Assembly (NCBI GenBank): GCA_965204545.1
Contig: CBDBFA010000003.1
Coordinates: 1,054,001 to 1,118,000, forward strand
DNA length: 64,000 nt
Direction: 5' to 3'
Origin: JAABVD01 sp965204545
GTDB taxonomy: Bacteria; Verrucomicrobiota; Verrucomicrobiia; Opitutales; UBA2995
Position 1 is the stretch's first letter, and every line of letters begins with the position of its first letter. Below are positions 52,714 through 61,002 of the stretch, in pieces. The notes under the pieces were generated by a model. That model was not told where the DNA came from. It did no database searches and saw nothing but the letters and a program-made list of their open reading frames with translations. The position numbers and the translations under genes were made by a program.

Positions 52714-54204
52714 ATGACACCGCCTGCCGTCATCAGCTTTACTCCGGTTCTGGCCATACTGGCCTCATTATTGGCAGTCATCCCCATTATCTTGCTTGGA
52801 AGGCGGCCCAACCTGCGGGAGGGCGCCAGTTTTTTGGCGGGATTCATAAAGTTCGGGCTCATAGCCTCAATGCTGCCGACTGTAATGGGAGGTTCGACCA
52901 TCGAATACACCCTGTTGGAAATCGTTCCCAATCTCACGATCGCATTTCGGGTAGATGCTCTGGGGATGATCTTCGGGCTGGTGGCTTCATCGCTCTGGAT
53001 TCTCACTACGCTGTATTCCATCGGCTACATGCGCGGCCTGAAGGAGCATGCGCAAACGCGGTTCTTTTCTTTTTTTTCCATCTCGCTTTCGGCTACCATC
53101 GGTGTGGCATTCGCGGCCAACCTGTTCACCCTCTTTCTCTTTTACGAGATGCTATCACTGGCCACCTACCCGCTGGTGACCCATCATCAGGACAGGGAAG
53201 CACGCACCGGCGGCCGAACCTATCTGACCTACCTGTTGACGGCCTCCATTGCCTTTGTCCTGCCTTCCCTGATATACATCTTCATCAAAACGGGTGGAGG
53301 CCTCGATTTCGTGGCTGGAGGTTTTTTGGAAGGCCACATAGGTGGGACGGAGGCGCTGGTCCTCTTGCTTCTGCTCACCTTCGGTTTTGCCAAGGCCGGC
53401 ATCATGCCCCTTCACTCCTGGCTCCCGGCCGCCATGGTGGCCCCGACTCCGGTGAGCGCTTTGCTGCATGCTGTAGCGGTGGTAAAAGTAGGCGTATTTT
53501 GCATCTTGCGGGTTTATTCGGGCGTATTCGGGATCGATTATCTGAGCGATTTGAATCTTGGGGTCATCGTGACCTGGATCGCCGCCTTCACCGTGGTGGT
53601 ATCCTCCTTGATTGCCTTGACCCAGGATAATCTGAAGCGCCGGCTGGCCTTCTCCACCGTCGGGCAGCTTTCCTACATCGTTTTGGGCATGGCTTTGCTC
53701 ACCCCCAAGGGCGTAACCGGAAGCATGATGCATATTGCCATGCACGCCTGGGGAAAAATCACCTTGTTCTTCTGCGCCGGAGCCATCTTCCAAGCCACGG
53801 GGAAAAAGTATATCAGTGAGATGGTGGGAATCGGCAAACGGTTGCCGGTGACCATGGCGGCCTTCTTCATCGGTTCTCTCAGTGTGGTCGGCATTCCTTT
53901 GGCAGGGGGTTTTTGGAGCAAATTCTACCTTCTCTGGGGCACGGTGCAAGATGGGCAGTACGTCATGTTGGTGGTTCTGCTGATCAGTTCCCTTCTCAAC
54001 GCGGCTTACTTCTTTCCCATCGCCTTCCGGGCTTTCTTCTGCAAGCCGGAGGATTCGCTTTTCCAAGCCAAAGTGGAGGAAGCGCATCCCTGCGCCGTAG
54101 TGGCGCTTTCCCTCACGGCGGTGGTCACCATGCTCCTGTTCATCTATCCGGAACCCTTTTTCGCCCTGGCCGATGCCGCCGCTCAACACCTGCTGAACCA
54201 TTAA
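52714..54204 (+). CDS. Mrp/NuoM-type antiporter subunit D2
   Basis: A 496-residue NuoL/M/N family subunit from the ATG at 52714, directly after the D1 stop. Key residues are present: Glu145 (LFYEMLSLATY), Lys227 (GFAKAGIMPLHSWLP) and Lys258 (AVVKVGVF). It may take the place of the NuoL-like part of MrpA, which has no single gene here. C-terminal helices continue to the end without an amphipathic lateral helix, so it is not a full NuoL. Confidence 0.93.
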   Translation: MTPPAVISFTPVLAILASLLAVIPIILLGRRPNLREGASFLAGFIKFGLIASMLPTVMGGSTIEYTLLEIVPNLTIAFRVDALGMIFGLVASSLWILTTLYSIGYMRGLKEHAQTRFFSFFSISLSATIGVAFAANLFTLFLFYEMLSLATYPLVTHHQDREARTGGRTYLTYLLTASIAFVLPSLIYIFIKTGGGLDFVAGGFLEGHIGGTEALVLLLLLTFGFAKAGIMPLHSWLPAAMVAPTPVSALLHAVAVVKVGVFCILRVYSGVFGIDYLSDLNLGVIVTWIAAFTVVVSSLIALTQDNLKRRLAFSTVGQLSYIVLGMALLTPKGVTGSMMHIAMHAWGKITLFFCAGAIFQATGKKYISEMVGIGKRLPVTMAAFFIGSLSVVGIPLAGGFWSKFYLLWGTVQDGQYVMLVVLLISSLLNAAYFFPIAFRAFFCKPEDSLFQAKVEEAHPCAVVALSLTAVVTMLLFIYPEPFFALADAAAQHLLNH

Positions 54205-54215
54205 CGCGTTTTCTA

Positions 54216-54362
54216 ATGAACAAAGTCTTAAAGGAACTTTCCCATGAAGCCTGGCCCGGTTTTAAGAAAGTTTTTGCCATCGTTTTTGCTCTTCTGACCG
54301 TCTATCTGTTAATCATCCTGTTGTCCTCTCCCGATGGCGGGGCGGGAAACCTTCACCATTGA
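54216..54362 (+). CDS. Small single-helix membrane protein in Mrp cluster
   Basis: A 48-residue protein (ATG 54216) with a basic, amphipathic start (MNKVLKELSHEAWPGFKK), one hydrophobic helix (VFAIVFALLTVYLLIILL) and a short polar tail. It lies 11 bases after D2 and 19 bases before the next small gene, in the same direction. No family was recognised. The position suggests a small accessory or assembly subunit. Confidence 0.6.
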   Translation: MNKVLKELSHEAWPGFKKVFAIVFALLTVYLLIILLSSPDGGAGNLHH

Positions 54363-54381
54363 CCCGTTTCCATTTCGATTC

Positions 54382-54633
54382 ATGAGTGATGTTTCACATC
54401 GACCCAAAGCGGCGAAAGTCGTAATCACCCTCCTGTTCGCGGCCTGTGTGTTCGGGTTTCTCATCGATTTTCTATTTCTTTCCCCCTCGTTCGATAAACA
54501 CGCCTTGTTCGAATGGGAAAATTGGCCGGGATTCTACGCCGTCTTCGGCTTTGTCGCCTGTGTATTGCTGGTGCTAGTGGCAAAATACGTCCTGCGGCCC
54601 CTGGTCATGCGAGACGAGGATTACTATGAGTAA
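54382..54633 (+). CDS. Small two-helix membrane protein in Mrp cluster
   Basis: An 83-residue protein from the ATG at 54382: helix 1 (VVITLLFAACVFGFLIDFLF), a loop with HALFEWENWPGFYAVFG, helix 2 (ACVLLVLVAKYVLRPLV) and an acidic C-terminus MRDEDYYE. I remember similar unnamed proteins beside antiporter genes in other bacteria, but cannot name the family. It overlaps the D3 start by eight bases, so the two are translationally coupled. Confidence 0.7.
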   Translation: MSDVSHRPKAAKVVITLLFAACVFGFLIDFLFLSPSFDKHALFEWENWPGFYAVFGFVACVLLVLVAKYVLRPLVMRDEDYYE

Positions 54634-56401
54634 CGCCCTTCCTCCACAGTTCATCTTTCTTATAGGAGGTCTCCTGATCCCGCTTTTCAGGGGTTGGTTG
54701 AGGACCGCCTACATGCTGTTTTTGCCCGTTCTGGCCTTCTACAACTACCTCCTCCTCGAGGAGGGGACCTACTGGACCACGGCATTCCTCGGTTTCGATC
54801 TCATCTTCGGACGCGTAGACAAACTCAGTCTGATTTTCCTCAATGTCTTTATCGTCATCACCTTTATCGGGATCATTTACAACAGCCACGAGCGGGGACG
54901 GTTGGAACACTTCTCCTGCTTCCTGTATTCGGGCAGCGCCCTGGGGGTCATCCTGGCAGGAGACCTGATAACTTTCTTCGTATTCTGGGAGTTGCTCACG
55001 GTTGGGGCCTCCTTTCTCCTACTTGTCCGAAAAACGGCAGAGTCTCTGGGTGCGGCGGTTCGTTACCTATTGGTTCACGTGCTGGGGGGGCTGGTCCTTT
55101 TGGCGGGTATCCTTCTACACATCCAACAGACCGGCTCTACCGGTTTCGGACAAATCGGACTTGGCGGCTTGCCCAGCTACCTCATCTTTTTCGGTTTTGG
55201 TCTGAACTGTGCCTGGCCCCTTTTGCATTCCTGGTTGACCGACACCTATCCGGAGTCCACCGCGGGCGGCATCGTGTTCATGGCCACCTTCACCACCAAG
55301 ACGGCTATCTACGCCTTGCTGCGCGGTTTTCCCGGCGAGCCTTCCCTGATCTGGATAGGAACCGCCATGGCCACCTTCCCGATTTTTTACGCGGTCATCG
55401 AAAACGATCTCCGCCGGGTCCTGGCCTACAGCCTCATCAACCAGGTGGGCTTCATGGTGGTCGGCATTGGAATTGGAACCGGTTTGGCCATGAACGGATC
55501 GGCCGCTCACGTTTACAGTGACATCCTCTTCAAGGGCCTTCTCTTCATGTCGGTCGGGGCGGTACTTTACCGAACCGGGAAAACCAAAGCCACGGAGTTG
55601 GGCGGCTTATTCCGCTCCATGCCATTCACAGGAGTCTGTTGCATCATCGGAGCCGCCTCCATATCCGCCTTTCCGCTCTTCAGCGGATTCGCCAGCAAGT
55701 CCATCATCATGTCGGCCGCTGCGGAAGGTCATTTCACCGTCATCTGGTTGTTGCTGCTCTTCGCATCCGCCGGGGTCTTCCACCATGCCGGAATAAAAAT
55801 TCCCTTCTTCGCCTTCTTCTCCCACGACTCGGGCATCCGGGTAAAGGAAGCTCCCTGGAACATGCGCATCGCCATGGGGCTGGCAGCTCTGGCCTGTATC
55901 GCCATCGGCACTTTCCCCCACCAAACGATTTACCCGTTGCTTCCCTTCGAAGCTCCCGTTTACGAGCCCTACACTTTTGCCCATGTCATGGCGCAGAGCC
56001 TGCTTCTCATATTCTCCGCCCTGGCTTTCACCCTTTTGCTGCTCAGCGGGATTTACCCATCGGAAATCCGTTCCGTCAATATCGACAGCGACTGGCTCTA
56101 CCGGCGGGGCGGTAAATTCTTCTACCAAATTTTCGACCGGAGTCTGAACGGCATCAATGCCGTGGCCCATAAAACCTTCGTGGCCGGGCTCACCGGGGCC
56201 CTGTCTCGATTCGCCGCGGCCGGACCGGCACGTATGGCGATCTTCCTGCTCAGCAGCTACTGGACCTTGATCGGAAAAAACTCCCAACAGCGGGAAAATC
56301 TGCGTACAGCGGTGATGATCAAACTGGAAAAAGGGGCCCTTCCCGTCGGCCTCACCACCCTCGTGGCAGTGGTGATCCTGGGCGCGCTCTTCTTCTTCTG
56401 A
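54626..56401 (+). CDS. Mrp/NuoL-M-type antiporter subunit D3 with altered helix 7
   Basis: A 591-residue NuoL/M/N-family subunit, longest of the three, with an extended C-terminal part after helix 14 (about 490-591, including NIDSDWLYRRGGKFFYQIFD, a segment typical of MrpA/MrpD-like and NuoL C-termini). Glu122 of helix 5 (FWELLTVGASF) and Lys225 of helix 8 (TTKTAIYAL) are kept. In helix 7 the usual lysine before PLHSWL is replaced: FGLNCAWPLLHSWLTD has Asn194-Cys195. This may change or abolish its pumping path. It ends the antiporter cluster. Confidence 0.9.
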   Translation: MSNALPPQFIFLIGGLLIPLFRGWLRTAYMLFLPVLAFYNYLLLEEGTYWTTAFLGFDLIFGRVDKLSLIFLNVFIVITFIGIIYNSHERGRLEHFSCFLYSGSALGVILAGDLITFFVFWELLTVGASFLLLVRKTAESLGAAVRYLLVHVLGGLVLLAGILLHIQQTGSTGFGQIGLGGLPSYLIFFGFGLNCAWPLLHSWLTDTYPESTAGGIVFMATFTTKTAIYALLRGFPGEPSLIWIGTAMATFPIFYAVIENDLRRVLAYSLINQVGFMVVGIGIGTGLAMNGSAAHVYSDILFKGLLFMSVGAVLYRTGKTKATELGGLFRSMPFTGVCCIIGAASISAFPLFSGFASKSIIMSAAAEGHFTVIWLLLLFASAGVFHHAGIKIPFFAFFSHDSGIRVKEAPWNMRIAMGLAALACIAIGTFPHQTIYPLLPFEAPVYEPYTFAHVMAQSLLLIFSALAFTLLLLSGIYPSEIRSVNIDSDWLYRRGGKFFYQIFDRSLNGINAVAHKTFVAGLTGALSRFAAAGPARMAIFLLSSYWTLIGKNSQQRENLRTAVMIKLEKGALPVGLTTLVAVVILGALFFF

Positions 56402-56413
56402 TTTATTTTTGTG

Positions 56414-56430
56414 ATTAACCCGGATGTCTC
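56414..56430 (+). repeat. Solo end of the palindromic element
   Basis: TTAACCCGGATGTCTCA differs at two positions from the element end consensus. It sits between the convergent ends of the antiporter cluster and lipA, and overlaps the lipA stop codon. No second end is visible. Confidence 0.45.
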
Positions 56431-57295
56431 AGGCCGGGCTCAGCCTTGGCAGGTAATGCCTGGATTGTTCCTCCGCGTGGTAGGAACTCCTTACCAGGGG
56501 AGCCGACTCTACCATTCCAAATCCAATTTTCAGTCCAAATTGTTTCCAGTGTTCGAATTCTTCCGGGGTGACCCAACGGTGCAGCGGCAGGTGGTGGTGG
56601 GTCGGCCTCAAGTATTGACCAATGGTGACGATGTCGATTTTGGCGCGGCGCATATCGCGTAGGCAGGTGGCGATTTCCTCCCTTTTCTCCCCGAGACCGA
56701 GCATTAAACCCGACTTGGTAATGAAGCCCCGCCTTTTAGCGTGGCGCAGTACCTGGAGGGACCGTTCGTACCGAGCGGTTTTCCGGACCGGCCGTTGCAG
56801 CCGTTCTACCGTTTCGACATTGTGGTTCAAAATATCCGGACCGGCGCTCAGGACAACGTCGAGATGGTCGGGATTACCTTTGAAGTCCGGAATGAGGACC
56901 TCGATTGCCGTTTCGGGATTGCGGTGGCGAACGGCTCTGACCGTCGCGGCCCAAACCGATGCGCCTCCATCCTTCAGGTCATCTCTTGCTACAGAAGTGA
57001 TAACGGCGTGCTTGAGCCCCATCTTGGCCACGGCGTCGGCCACCCGGGCCGGTTCCCCCAAATCCAGCTCGGTCGGTCTGCCCGTCTGAACGGCGCAGAA
57101 CCCGCAGGAACGGGTGCAAATATTGCCCAGTATCATCAAAGTGGCGGTACCGCGGGCCCAGCATTCACCCAGGTTGGGACAGCGCGCACTCTGACACACG
57201 GTGTGCAGCTTGTTGGCTGCAACCAGCCGGTTAACCGCATCGTATTCCGGACCGATGGGCAGCTTGGCCCGCAACCATTTAGGTTTCTCCGACAT
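56429..57295 (-). CDS. lipA: Lipoyl synthase
   Basis: A 288-residue radical-SAM enzyme that inserts two sulfurs into octanoyl groups on lipoyl domains. The auxiliary cluster cysteines are in CQSARCPNLGEC (34-45) and the radical-SAM motif is CTRSCGFC (60-67). The RSSYHA motif near the end carries the serine that ligates the auxiliary cluster. It overlaps lipB by 17 bases and is transcribed after it, so both form an operon for protein lipoylation. Confidence 0.97.
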   Translation of the reverse strand: MSEKPKWLRAKLPIGPEYDAVNRLVAANKLHTVCQSARCPNLGECWARGTATLMILGNICTRSCGFCAVQTGRPTELDLGEPARVADAVAKMGLKHAVITSVARDDLKDGGASVWAATVRAVRHRNPETAIEVLIPDFKGNPDHLDVVLSAGPDILNHNVETVERLQRPVRKTARYERSLQVLRHAKRRGFITKSGLMLGLGEKREEIATCLRDMRRAKIDIVTIGQYLRPTHHHLPLHRWVTPEEFEHWKQFGLKIGFGMVESAPLVRSSYHAEEQSRHYLPRLSPA

Positions 57296-57992
57296 CCAAT
57301 CCGTTCAAGTAGGGTTCGAACACTGAATCAAAGGCCTGGGAAACTACGGTTTTTACCGTACCCGGATCAATGGGAAAGCCCAGTTCCCGTTCCATCGAGG
57401 TTACGGCTCCATCAGTAATGCCGCAGGGGACGATGCCGGCGAAGGGGGCCAGGCACCGGTTGGTCACGTTCAGGGCAAAACCATGGTAGCTGACCCACGA
57501 TTTTACCGCCACCCCGATGGCGGCAATCTTTCGACTCCCCATCCAAATACCCGTCTTTCCATCCCGACGACCGGCCCCTAATTCCCATTCTTCCAGTGCC
57601 CGGATAACAGCAGCTTCCAGCAAGTGCAGGTAGGCGTGCAGATCCCGCAGTTTATCCAGATGAAAAATCGGATAACCGGTCAATTGCCCGGGGCCATGAT
57701 AGGTTATGTCTCCACCCCGGTTGGATTTGTGCACGGTGATTCCACGATGGAGCAGTTTTTCCTCATCCCAGATCAGGTGGTGTTCGGATCCGGGCCTAAC
57801 CCCCAGAGTAAAGACGGGATGATGTTCCGTGAATATGAGGGTGTCCTGGCGTTCCCCTGCAATCCTCTGCCTCACGTATGCCTTTTGTTTTTGGAAGGCG
57901 GCTCCGTATTCGGTAAAACCCCAGTCCTCCACCAGGAAGGGTAACGTAGCCTGCTCCAATTCTCCACCAGTAGCCATTTGTCGATTACTCAT
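57279..57992 (-). CDS. lipB: Octanoyltransferase
   Basis: A 237-residue enzyme that moves octanoate from acyl carrier protein to lipoyl domains. RGGDITYHGPGQLTGYPIF (the RGG and HGPGQ motifs), KTGIWMGSRKIAAIGVAVKSWVSYHG with the conserved Lys, and IVPCGITDGAVTSM with the catalytic Cys are all present. ATG at 57992 used; ATG 57977 is also possible. Its end overlaps the lipA start. Confidence 0.96.
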   Translation of the reverse strand: MSNRQMATGGELEQATLPFLVEDWGFTEYGAAFQKQKAYVRQRIAGERQDTLIFTEHHPVFTLGVRPGSEHHLIWDEEKLLHRGITVHKSNRGGDITYHGPGQLTGYPIFHLDKLRDLHAYLHLLEAAVIRALEEWELGAGRRDGKTGIWMGSRKIAAIGVAVKSWVSYHGFALNVTNRCLAPFAGIVPCGITDGAVTSMERELGFPIDPGTVKTVVSQAFDSVFEPYLNGLDVGET

Positions 57993-58102
57993 CTCGTCAT
58001 GTTGGCAATTGATCGGAAATTCTTTCGCGCCTTGACCAGAGTCAATACCCCATCCGCGCTTATTCGGGTAACTCGTGGTCCATTTTTTAGAGGTAAGGTC
58101 AA

Positions 58103-58495
58103 TCAGGCAAATTTATCCCATAAAAACAAACCCCACACCAGGCCGACATTCAACAGGCTGATGAATACGGCCGCACTCCCGAGATCCTTGGCCAATTTGG
58201 CCATGGGATGAACTTTGGTGGATTGATAATCGATGGCGGCTTCGATTCCGGAATTCAAAAGTTCCACCATCCAAACCACCAGAACGCTGCCGATGAGAAT
58301 GGCCCGGCCCACAAATCCCGGTTCGAGCCACAGGGCAAGGGCGACCAAGGGGAGACCCAAAATTACCTCCTGCCGAAAAGCAGCCTCATTTTTCAAGGCG
58401 GCGACCAAACCCTGGGCAGAAAATTTGGTGGCCAACAAGAGGCGTTTTATTCCTGTGTTGCGAAATCGAGCGCTATCTTCCATAGAACGACTCAT
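58103..58495 (-). CDS. dgkA: Diacylglycerol kinase
   Basis: About 130 residues from the ATG at 58495 (a GTG at 58540 is possible). A small inner-membrane kinase with three helices; AALKNEAAFRQE (the ExAFRQE motif) and WMVELLNSGIEAAIDYQS are diagnostic catalytic regions. It recycles diacylglycerol from envelope synthesis, or may be an undecaprenol kinase. It is divergent from the DUF1015 gene across a short spacer. Confidence 0.93.
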   Translation of the reverse strand: MSRSMEDSARFRNTGIKRLLLATKFSAQGLVAALKNEAAFRQEVILGLPLVALALWLEPGFVGRAILIGSVLVVWMVELLNSGIEAAIDYQSTKVHPMAKLAKDLGSAAVFISLLNVGLVWGLFLWDKFA

Positions 58496-58599
58496 GATTG
58501 TGCCGGTAGGCCGATAGGAGTCAAAGGCAGAAGCGGGCACCGCATGCGCCGCACAATTTTCCTTGCCAGGAAATAACCCATTTGTTCCTTTCCGAACTT

Positions 58600-59817
58600 A
58601 TGAAAATCCGCCCCTTTCAGGGCCTGCGCCCCAGGCCCGAACTCGCTTCCGAGGTGGCCTCGCCGCCCTACGATGTAGTCGACGGAGAGGAGGCACGGGA
58701 ACTGTCGCGAGGAAACCCGAGGAGTTTCCTGCGCGTGGTCCGGGCCGAAATCGATTTGCCCGTGGGAACGGACCCCTACTCCCCTTCCGTTTACGAACAG
58801 GCGAGGGATAACCTGAATTGGCTGAGGGAAACGGGCGCCCTGGTGCGGGAGAACTCTCCCAGCTTATACATTTACCAACAGGAAGTCGGAGATCATCGAC
58901 AAAAGGGTTTGGTATCGGTTTGCCACGTGGATGATTACCGCGAGGACCGCATTAAAAAACACGAAAGGACTCAGCCGCGGAAAGTTGAGGACCGCACTCG
59001 CCTCAATGCCACCCTCGATGCGCATCCGGGACCGGTGTTTTTAATGTACCGCGACGAACGGGAGATTGACTCCCTGGTCGAGCGCATTCAACAAAACGCC
59101 CCTCTCATCGATTTTACAGCCTTGGACGGAGTCAGGCACACCATTTGGATAATTGACCCCACCCGGCCGCTGGTAAACGCCTTTGCCAGGATCGGTGTCT
59201 CATACGTGGCTGATGGCCACCACCGCAGCGCCAGCGCCGCCCGTTTGAGCGAGGAAAGGCAGGCGGCCAATTCCCATCACACGGGACGGGAAGACTACAA
59301 TTGGTTCCTAACGGTCAATTTCCCGGCCAGCCAACTGAAAATCCTGCCTTACAACCGACTGGTCCGCGACCTGAACGGACACTCCAGGGACCAGTTTTTG
59401 CGAAAACTACAAGCGGTTGTCCCCCTCAGGGAAATGGCCGAACCATCTCCCGAACGGATCGGCTGCGTCAGCATGTACTTGGACAACCGGTGGTACGGGT
59501 TTCAATTCCCCGCCTGGGAATCCGCCGATCCGGCCCGCGGTTTGGACGTCAGCCGACTGCAGGAGACCATTCTCGGGCCCATCCTGGGGATTGAGGACCC
59601 CCGAACAAGTGACCGGATCGATTTCATAGGCGGGGTTCGCGGGCCAACCGAGCTGGAAAACCGGGTGAACCGGGGAGATGGGCCGGTGGCCTTTTCCATG
59701 TACCCGGTGAGCGTCGAGCAAATCATGGACATCGCGGATGCCGGAAAGATAATGCCGACCAAGAGTACATGGTTTGAACCCAAGTTGAGGAGCGGTCTGT
59801 TCATTCACACCATCTGA
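58600..59817 (+). CDS. DUF1015 family protein
   Basis: A 405-residue cytoplasmic protein of the DUF1015 family, sometimes labelled SerA-linked or HTH-like; no activity is established to my knowledge. The start is the ATG at 58600 (MKIRPFQGLRPRPELASEVA). Family blocks are the N-terminal SPPYDVVD, LYIYQQE, HERTQPRKVEDRTRLNAT, YVADGHHRSASAAR and the C-terminal MYPVSVEQIMDIADAGKIMP with STWFEPKLRSGLFIH. In other genomes it often neighbours D-3-phosphoglycerate dehydrogenase, which is absent here. Confidence 0.92.
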   Translation: MKIRPFQGLRPRPELASEVASPPYDVVDGEEARELSRGNPRSFLRVVRAEIDLPVGTDPYSPSVYEQARDNLNWLRETGALVRENSPSLYIYQQEVGDHRQKGLVSVCHVDDYREDRIKKHERTQPRKVEDRTRLNATLDAHPGPVFLMYRDEREIDSLVERIQQNAPLIDFTALDGVRHTIWIIDPTRPLVNAFARIGVSYVADGHHRSASAARLSEERQAANSHHTGREDYNWFLTVNFPASQLKILPYNRLVRDLNGHSRDQFLRKLQAVVPLREMAEPSPERIGCVSMYLDNRWYGFQFPAWESADPARGLDVSRLQETILGPILGIEDPRTSDRIDFIGGVRGPTELENRVNRGDGPVAFSMYPVSVEQIMDIADAGKIMPTKSTWFEPKLRSGLFIHTI

Positions 59818-59847
59818 CCGGGATCAGGGCGGAGGAAGGAGTCAAAA

Positions 59848-59895
59848 GGCGCCCAAGGGCGCCAATTAGGAATTAGGAATTAGGAATGAGGAATT
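59848..59895 (-). repeat. Mosaic repeat module M5 (inverted)
   Basis: GGCGCCCAAGGGCGCC (59848-59863) followed by four degenerate copies of the 7-mer AATTAGG (59864-59895), the same inverted order as M3. It lies just after DUF1015, before the L31 gene that converges on it. Following bases (59930-59966) hold the GACCACCAGCCACTGGTCGC word-type repeat. Confidence 0.85.
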
Positions 59896-59978
59896 GGGGA
59901 GAAGAGAAACCAAAAACCAGAAGACAAATTTCACTGACCACCAGCCACTGGTCGCCGATCACCAATGAAAAGGATTGA

Positions 59979-60233
59979 TCACCTTCCGCGGCGAAGGCGG
60001 CGGAACTTGTTATTGAATTTCTCCACCCGTCCGGCGCTGTCCACGAAGCGCTTTTCCCCGGTATAGGCCGGATGCGAATCCGAGGTAACGTCCTGAACAA
60101 TCACGTAGTACTCTACCCCGTCGATCGTCTCCTTCTTTTTAGACTTCAGGGTAGAGCGTGTGAAAAACCGTTTCCCCGAGGATACGTCTACAAAACAAAC
60201 GGGATGCGACCGTGGATGAATTTTTGCTTTCAA
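59979..60233 (-). CDS. rpmE2: 50S ribosomal protein L31, zinc-free type B
   Basis: An 84-residue L31 of type B: MKAKIHPRSHPVCFVDVSSG, TLKSKKKETIDGVEYYVIVQDVTSDSHPAYTGEKRFVDSAGRVEKFNNKF (read in parts along the protein). It lacks the CxxC zinc motif of type A; only one cysteine is present. It follows rpmJ after 13 bases on the same strand, as in the ykgM-ykgO pair of enterobacteria. Confidence 0.95.
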   Translation of the reverse strand: MKAKIHPRSHPVCFVDVSSGKRFFTRSTLKSKKKETIDGVEYYVIVQDVTSDSHPAYTGEKRFVDSAGRVEKFNNKFRRLRRGR

Positions 60234-60246
60234 GGAAGGTGGGAAA

Positions 60247-60372
60247 TTATCCCTGCCGGGCTTTAAATCGCGGATTGGATTTGCAAATGACGTAAACGCG
60301 TCCCTTGCGGCGAACGACCTGACAATCGGGATGCCGGTTTTTTAACGACTTGAGGGAGGATGCTACTTTCAT
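60247..60372 (-). CDS. rpmJ: 50S ribosomal protein L36, zinc-free type
   Basis: A 41-residue protein (MKVASSLKSLKNRHPDCQVV, then RRKGRVYVICKSNPRFKARQG). It is the YkgO-like form: of the CxxC...CxxxxH zinc ligands of standard L36, only two cysteines remain. In gammaproteobacteria this form replaces the zinc protein under zinc shortage. It is co-transcribed with the L31 type B gene downstream. No Zur box was recognised in the 67 bases upstream. Confidence 0.93.
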   Translation of the reverse strand: MKVASSLKSLKNRHPDCQVVRRKGRVYVICKSNPRFKARQG

Positions 60373-60439
60373 GACCCAAATTGGAAAAGGAATGGAAAAA
60401 AGGGGTGTCCCGGCGCCTTGTCAATAGAAAATGAGCCGC

Positions 60440-61000
60440 TCAATTAAATGAGGGATCCTCGGGGGAAAGCGCTTCCAAGGTATACTTCGGGCCGAGGCCG
60501 GCCATCATCTTTTTCCAGAGGGGATAGCCATCCAATTTATTGACAAAGCGGGATTGTACCTGGGAGACGATCCAGGAATCCCGCTCCAGTTCCACCTCCA
60601 ACTGCCCGCCTGACCAGCCAGCATATCCCTGGAAAGCCCGGACGGTGGCGTGTGGGTTATGCATCAGTTCGGAGGCGCGGTCGGGATCGATCCCGAAAAA
60701 GAGTTTAAAGGAGGAATCCTCCACAGACCAGGTCCAGGCCACGAGCAGGATTTGGTTGGCGGCAACGGGTCCACCCAGGTAAATGGGGACTCTGGCCAGA
60801 GAACCGAAGGCAAACTTGTCTTCAATTTCCCCCAAGACCTTATTGGTGGGGCGATTGAGGATTACACCCACCGCTCCATCTTCCCTGGAATGGGCCGATA
60901 GCAGGACCACCGTCCTGCGAAAATTGGGATCCAACATCCGGGGATGGGAAATCAATAGCGTTCCCGAATAATTTTCGACATATGATCCCATATCTTCCAT
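60440..61000 (-). CDS. YqgE/AlgH family protein
   Basis: A protein of about 186 residues with a single YqgE domain: GTLLISHPRMLDPNFRRTVVLLSAH, GAVGVILNRPT, PIYLGGPV and FQGYAGWSGGQLEVELERDSW. The start is ATG 61000 or 60991; the TTG at 61006 overlaps the previous stop and is unlikely. The function is unsettled, and AlgH has been linked to alginate regulation. It follows the dCMP deaminase gene with two bases between, so they are co-transcribed. Confidence 0.94.
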   Translation of the reverse strand: MEDMGSYVENYSGTLLISHPRMLDPNFRRTVVLLSAHSREDGAVGVILNRPTNKVLGEIEDKFAFGSLARVPIYLGGPVAANQILLVAWTWSVEDSSFKLFFGIDPDRASELMHNPHATVRAFQGYAGWSGGQLEVELERDSWIVSQVQSRFVNKLDGYPLWKKMMAGLGPKYTLEALSPEDPSFN

Positions 61001-61002
61001 CT

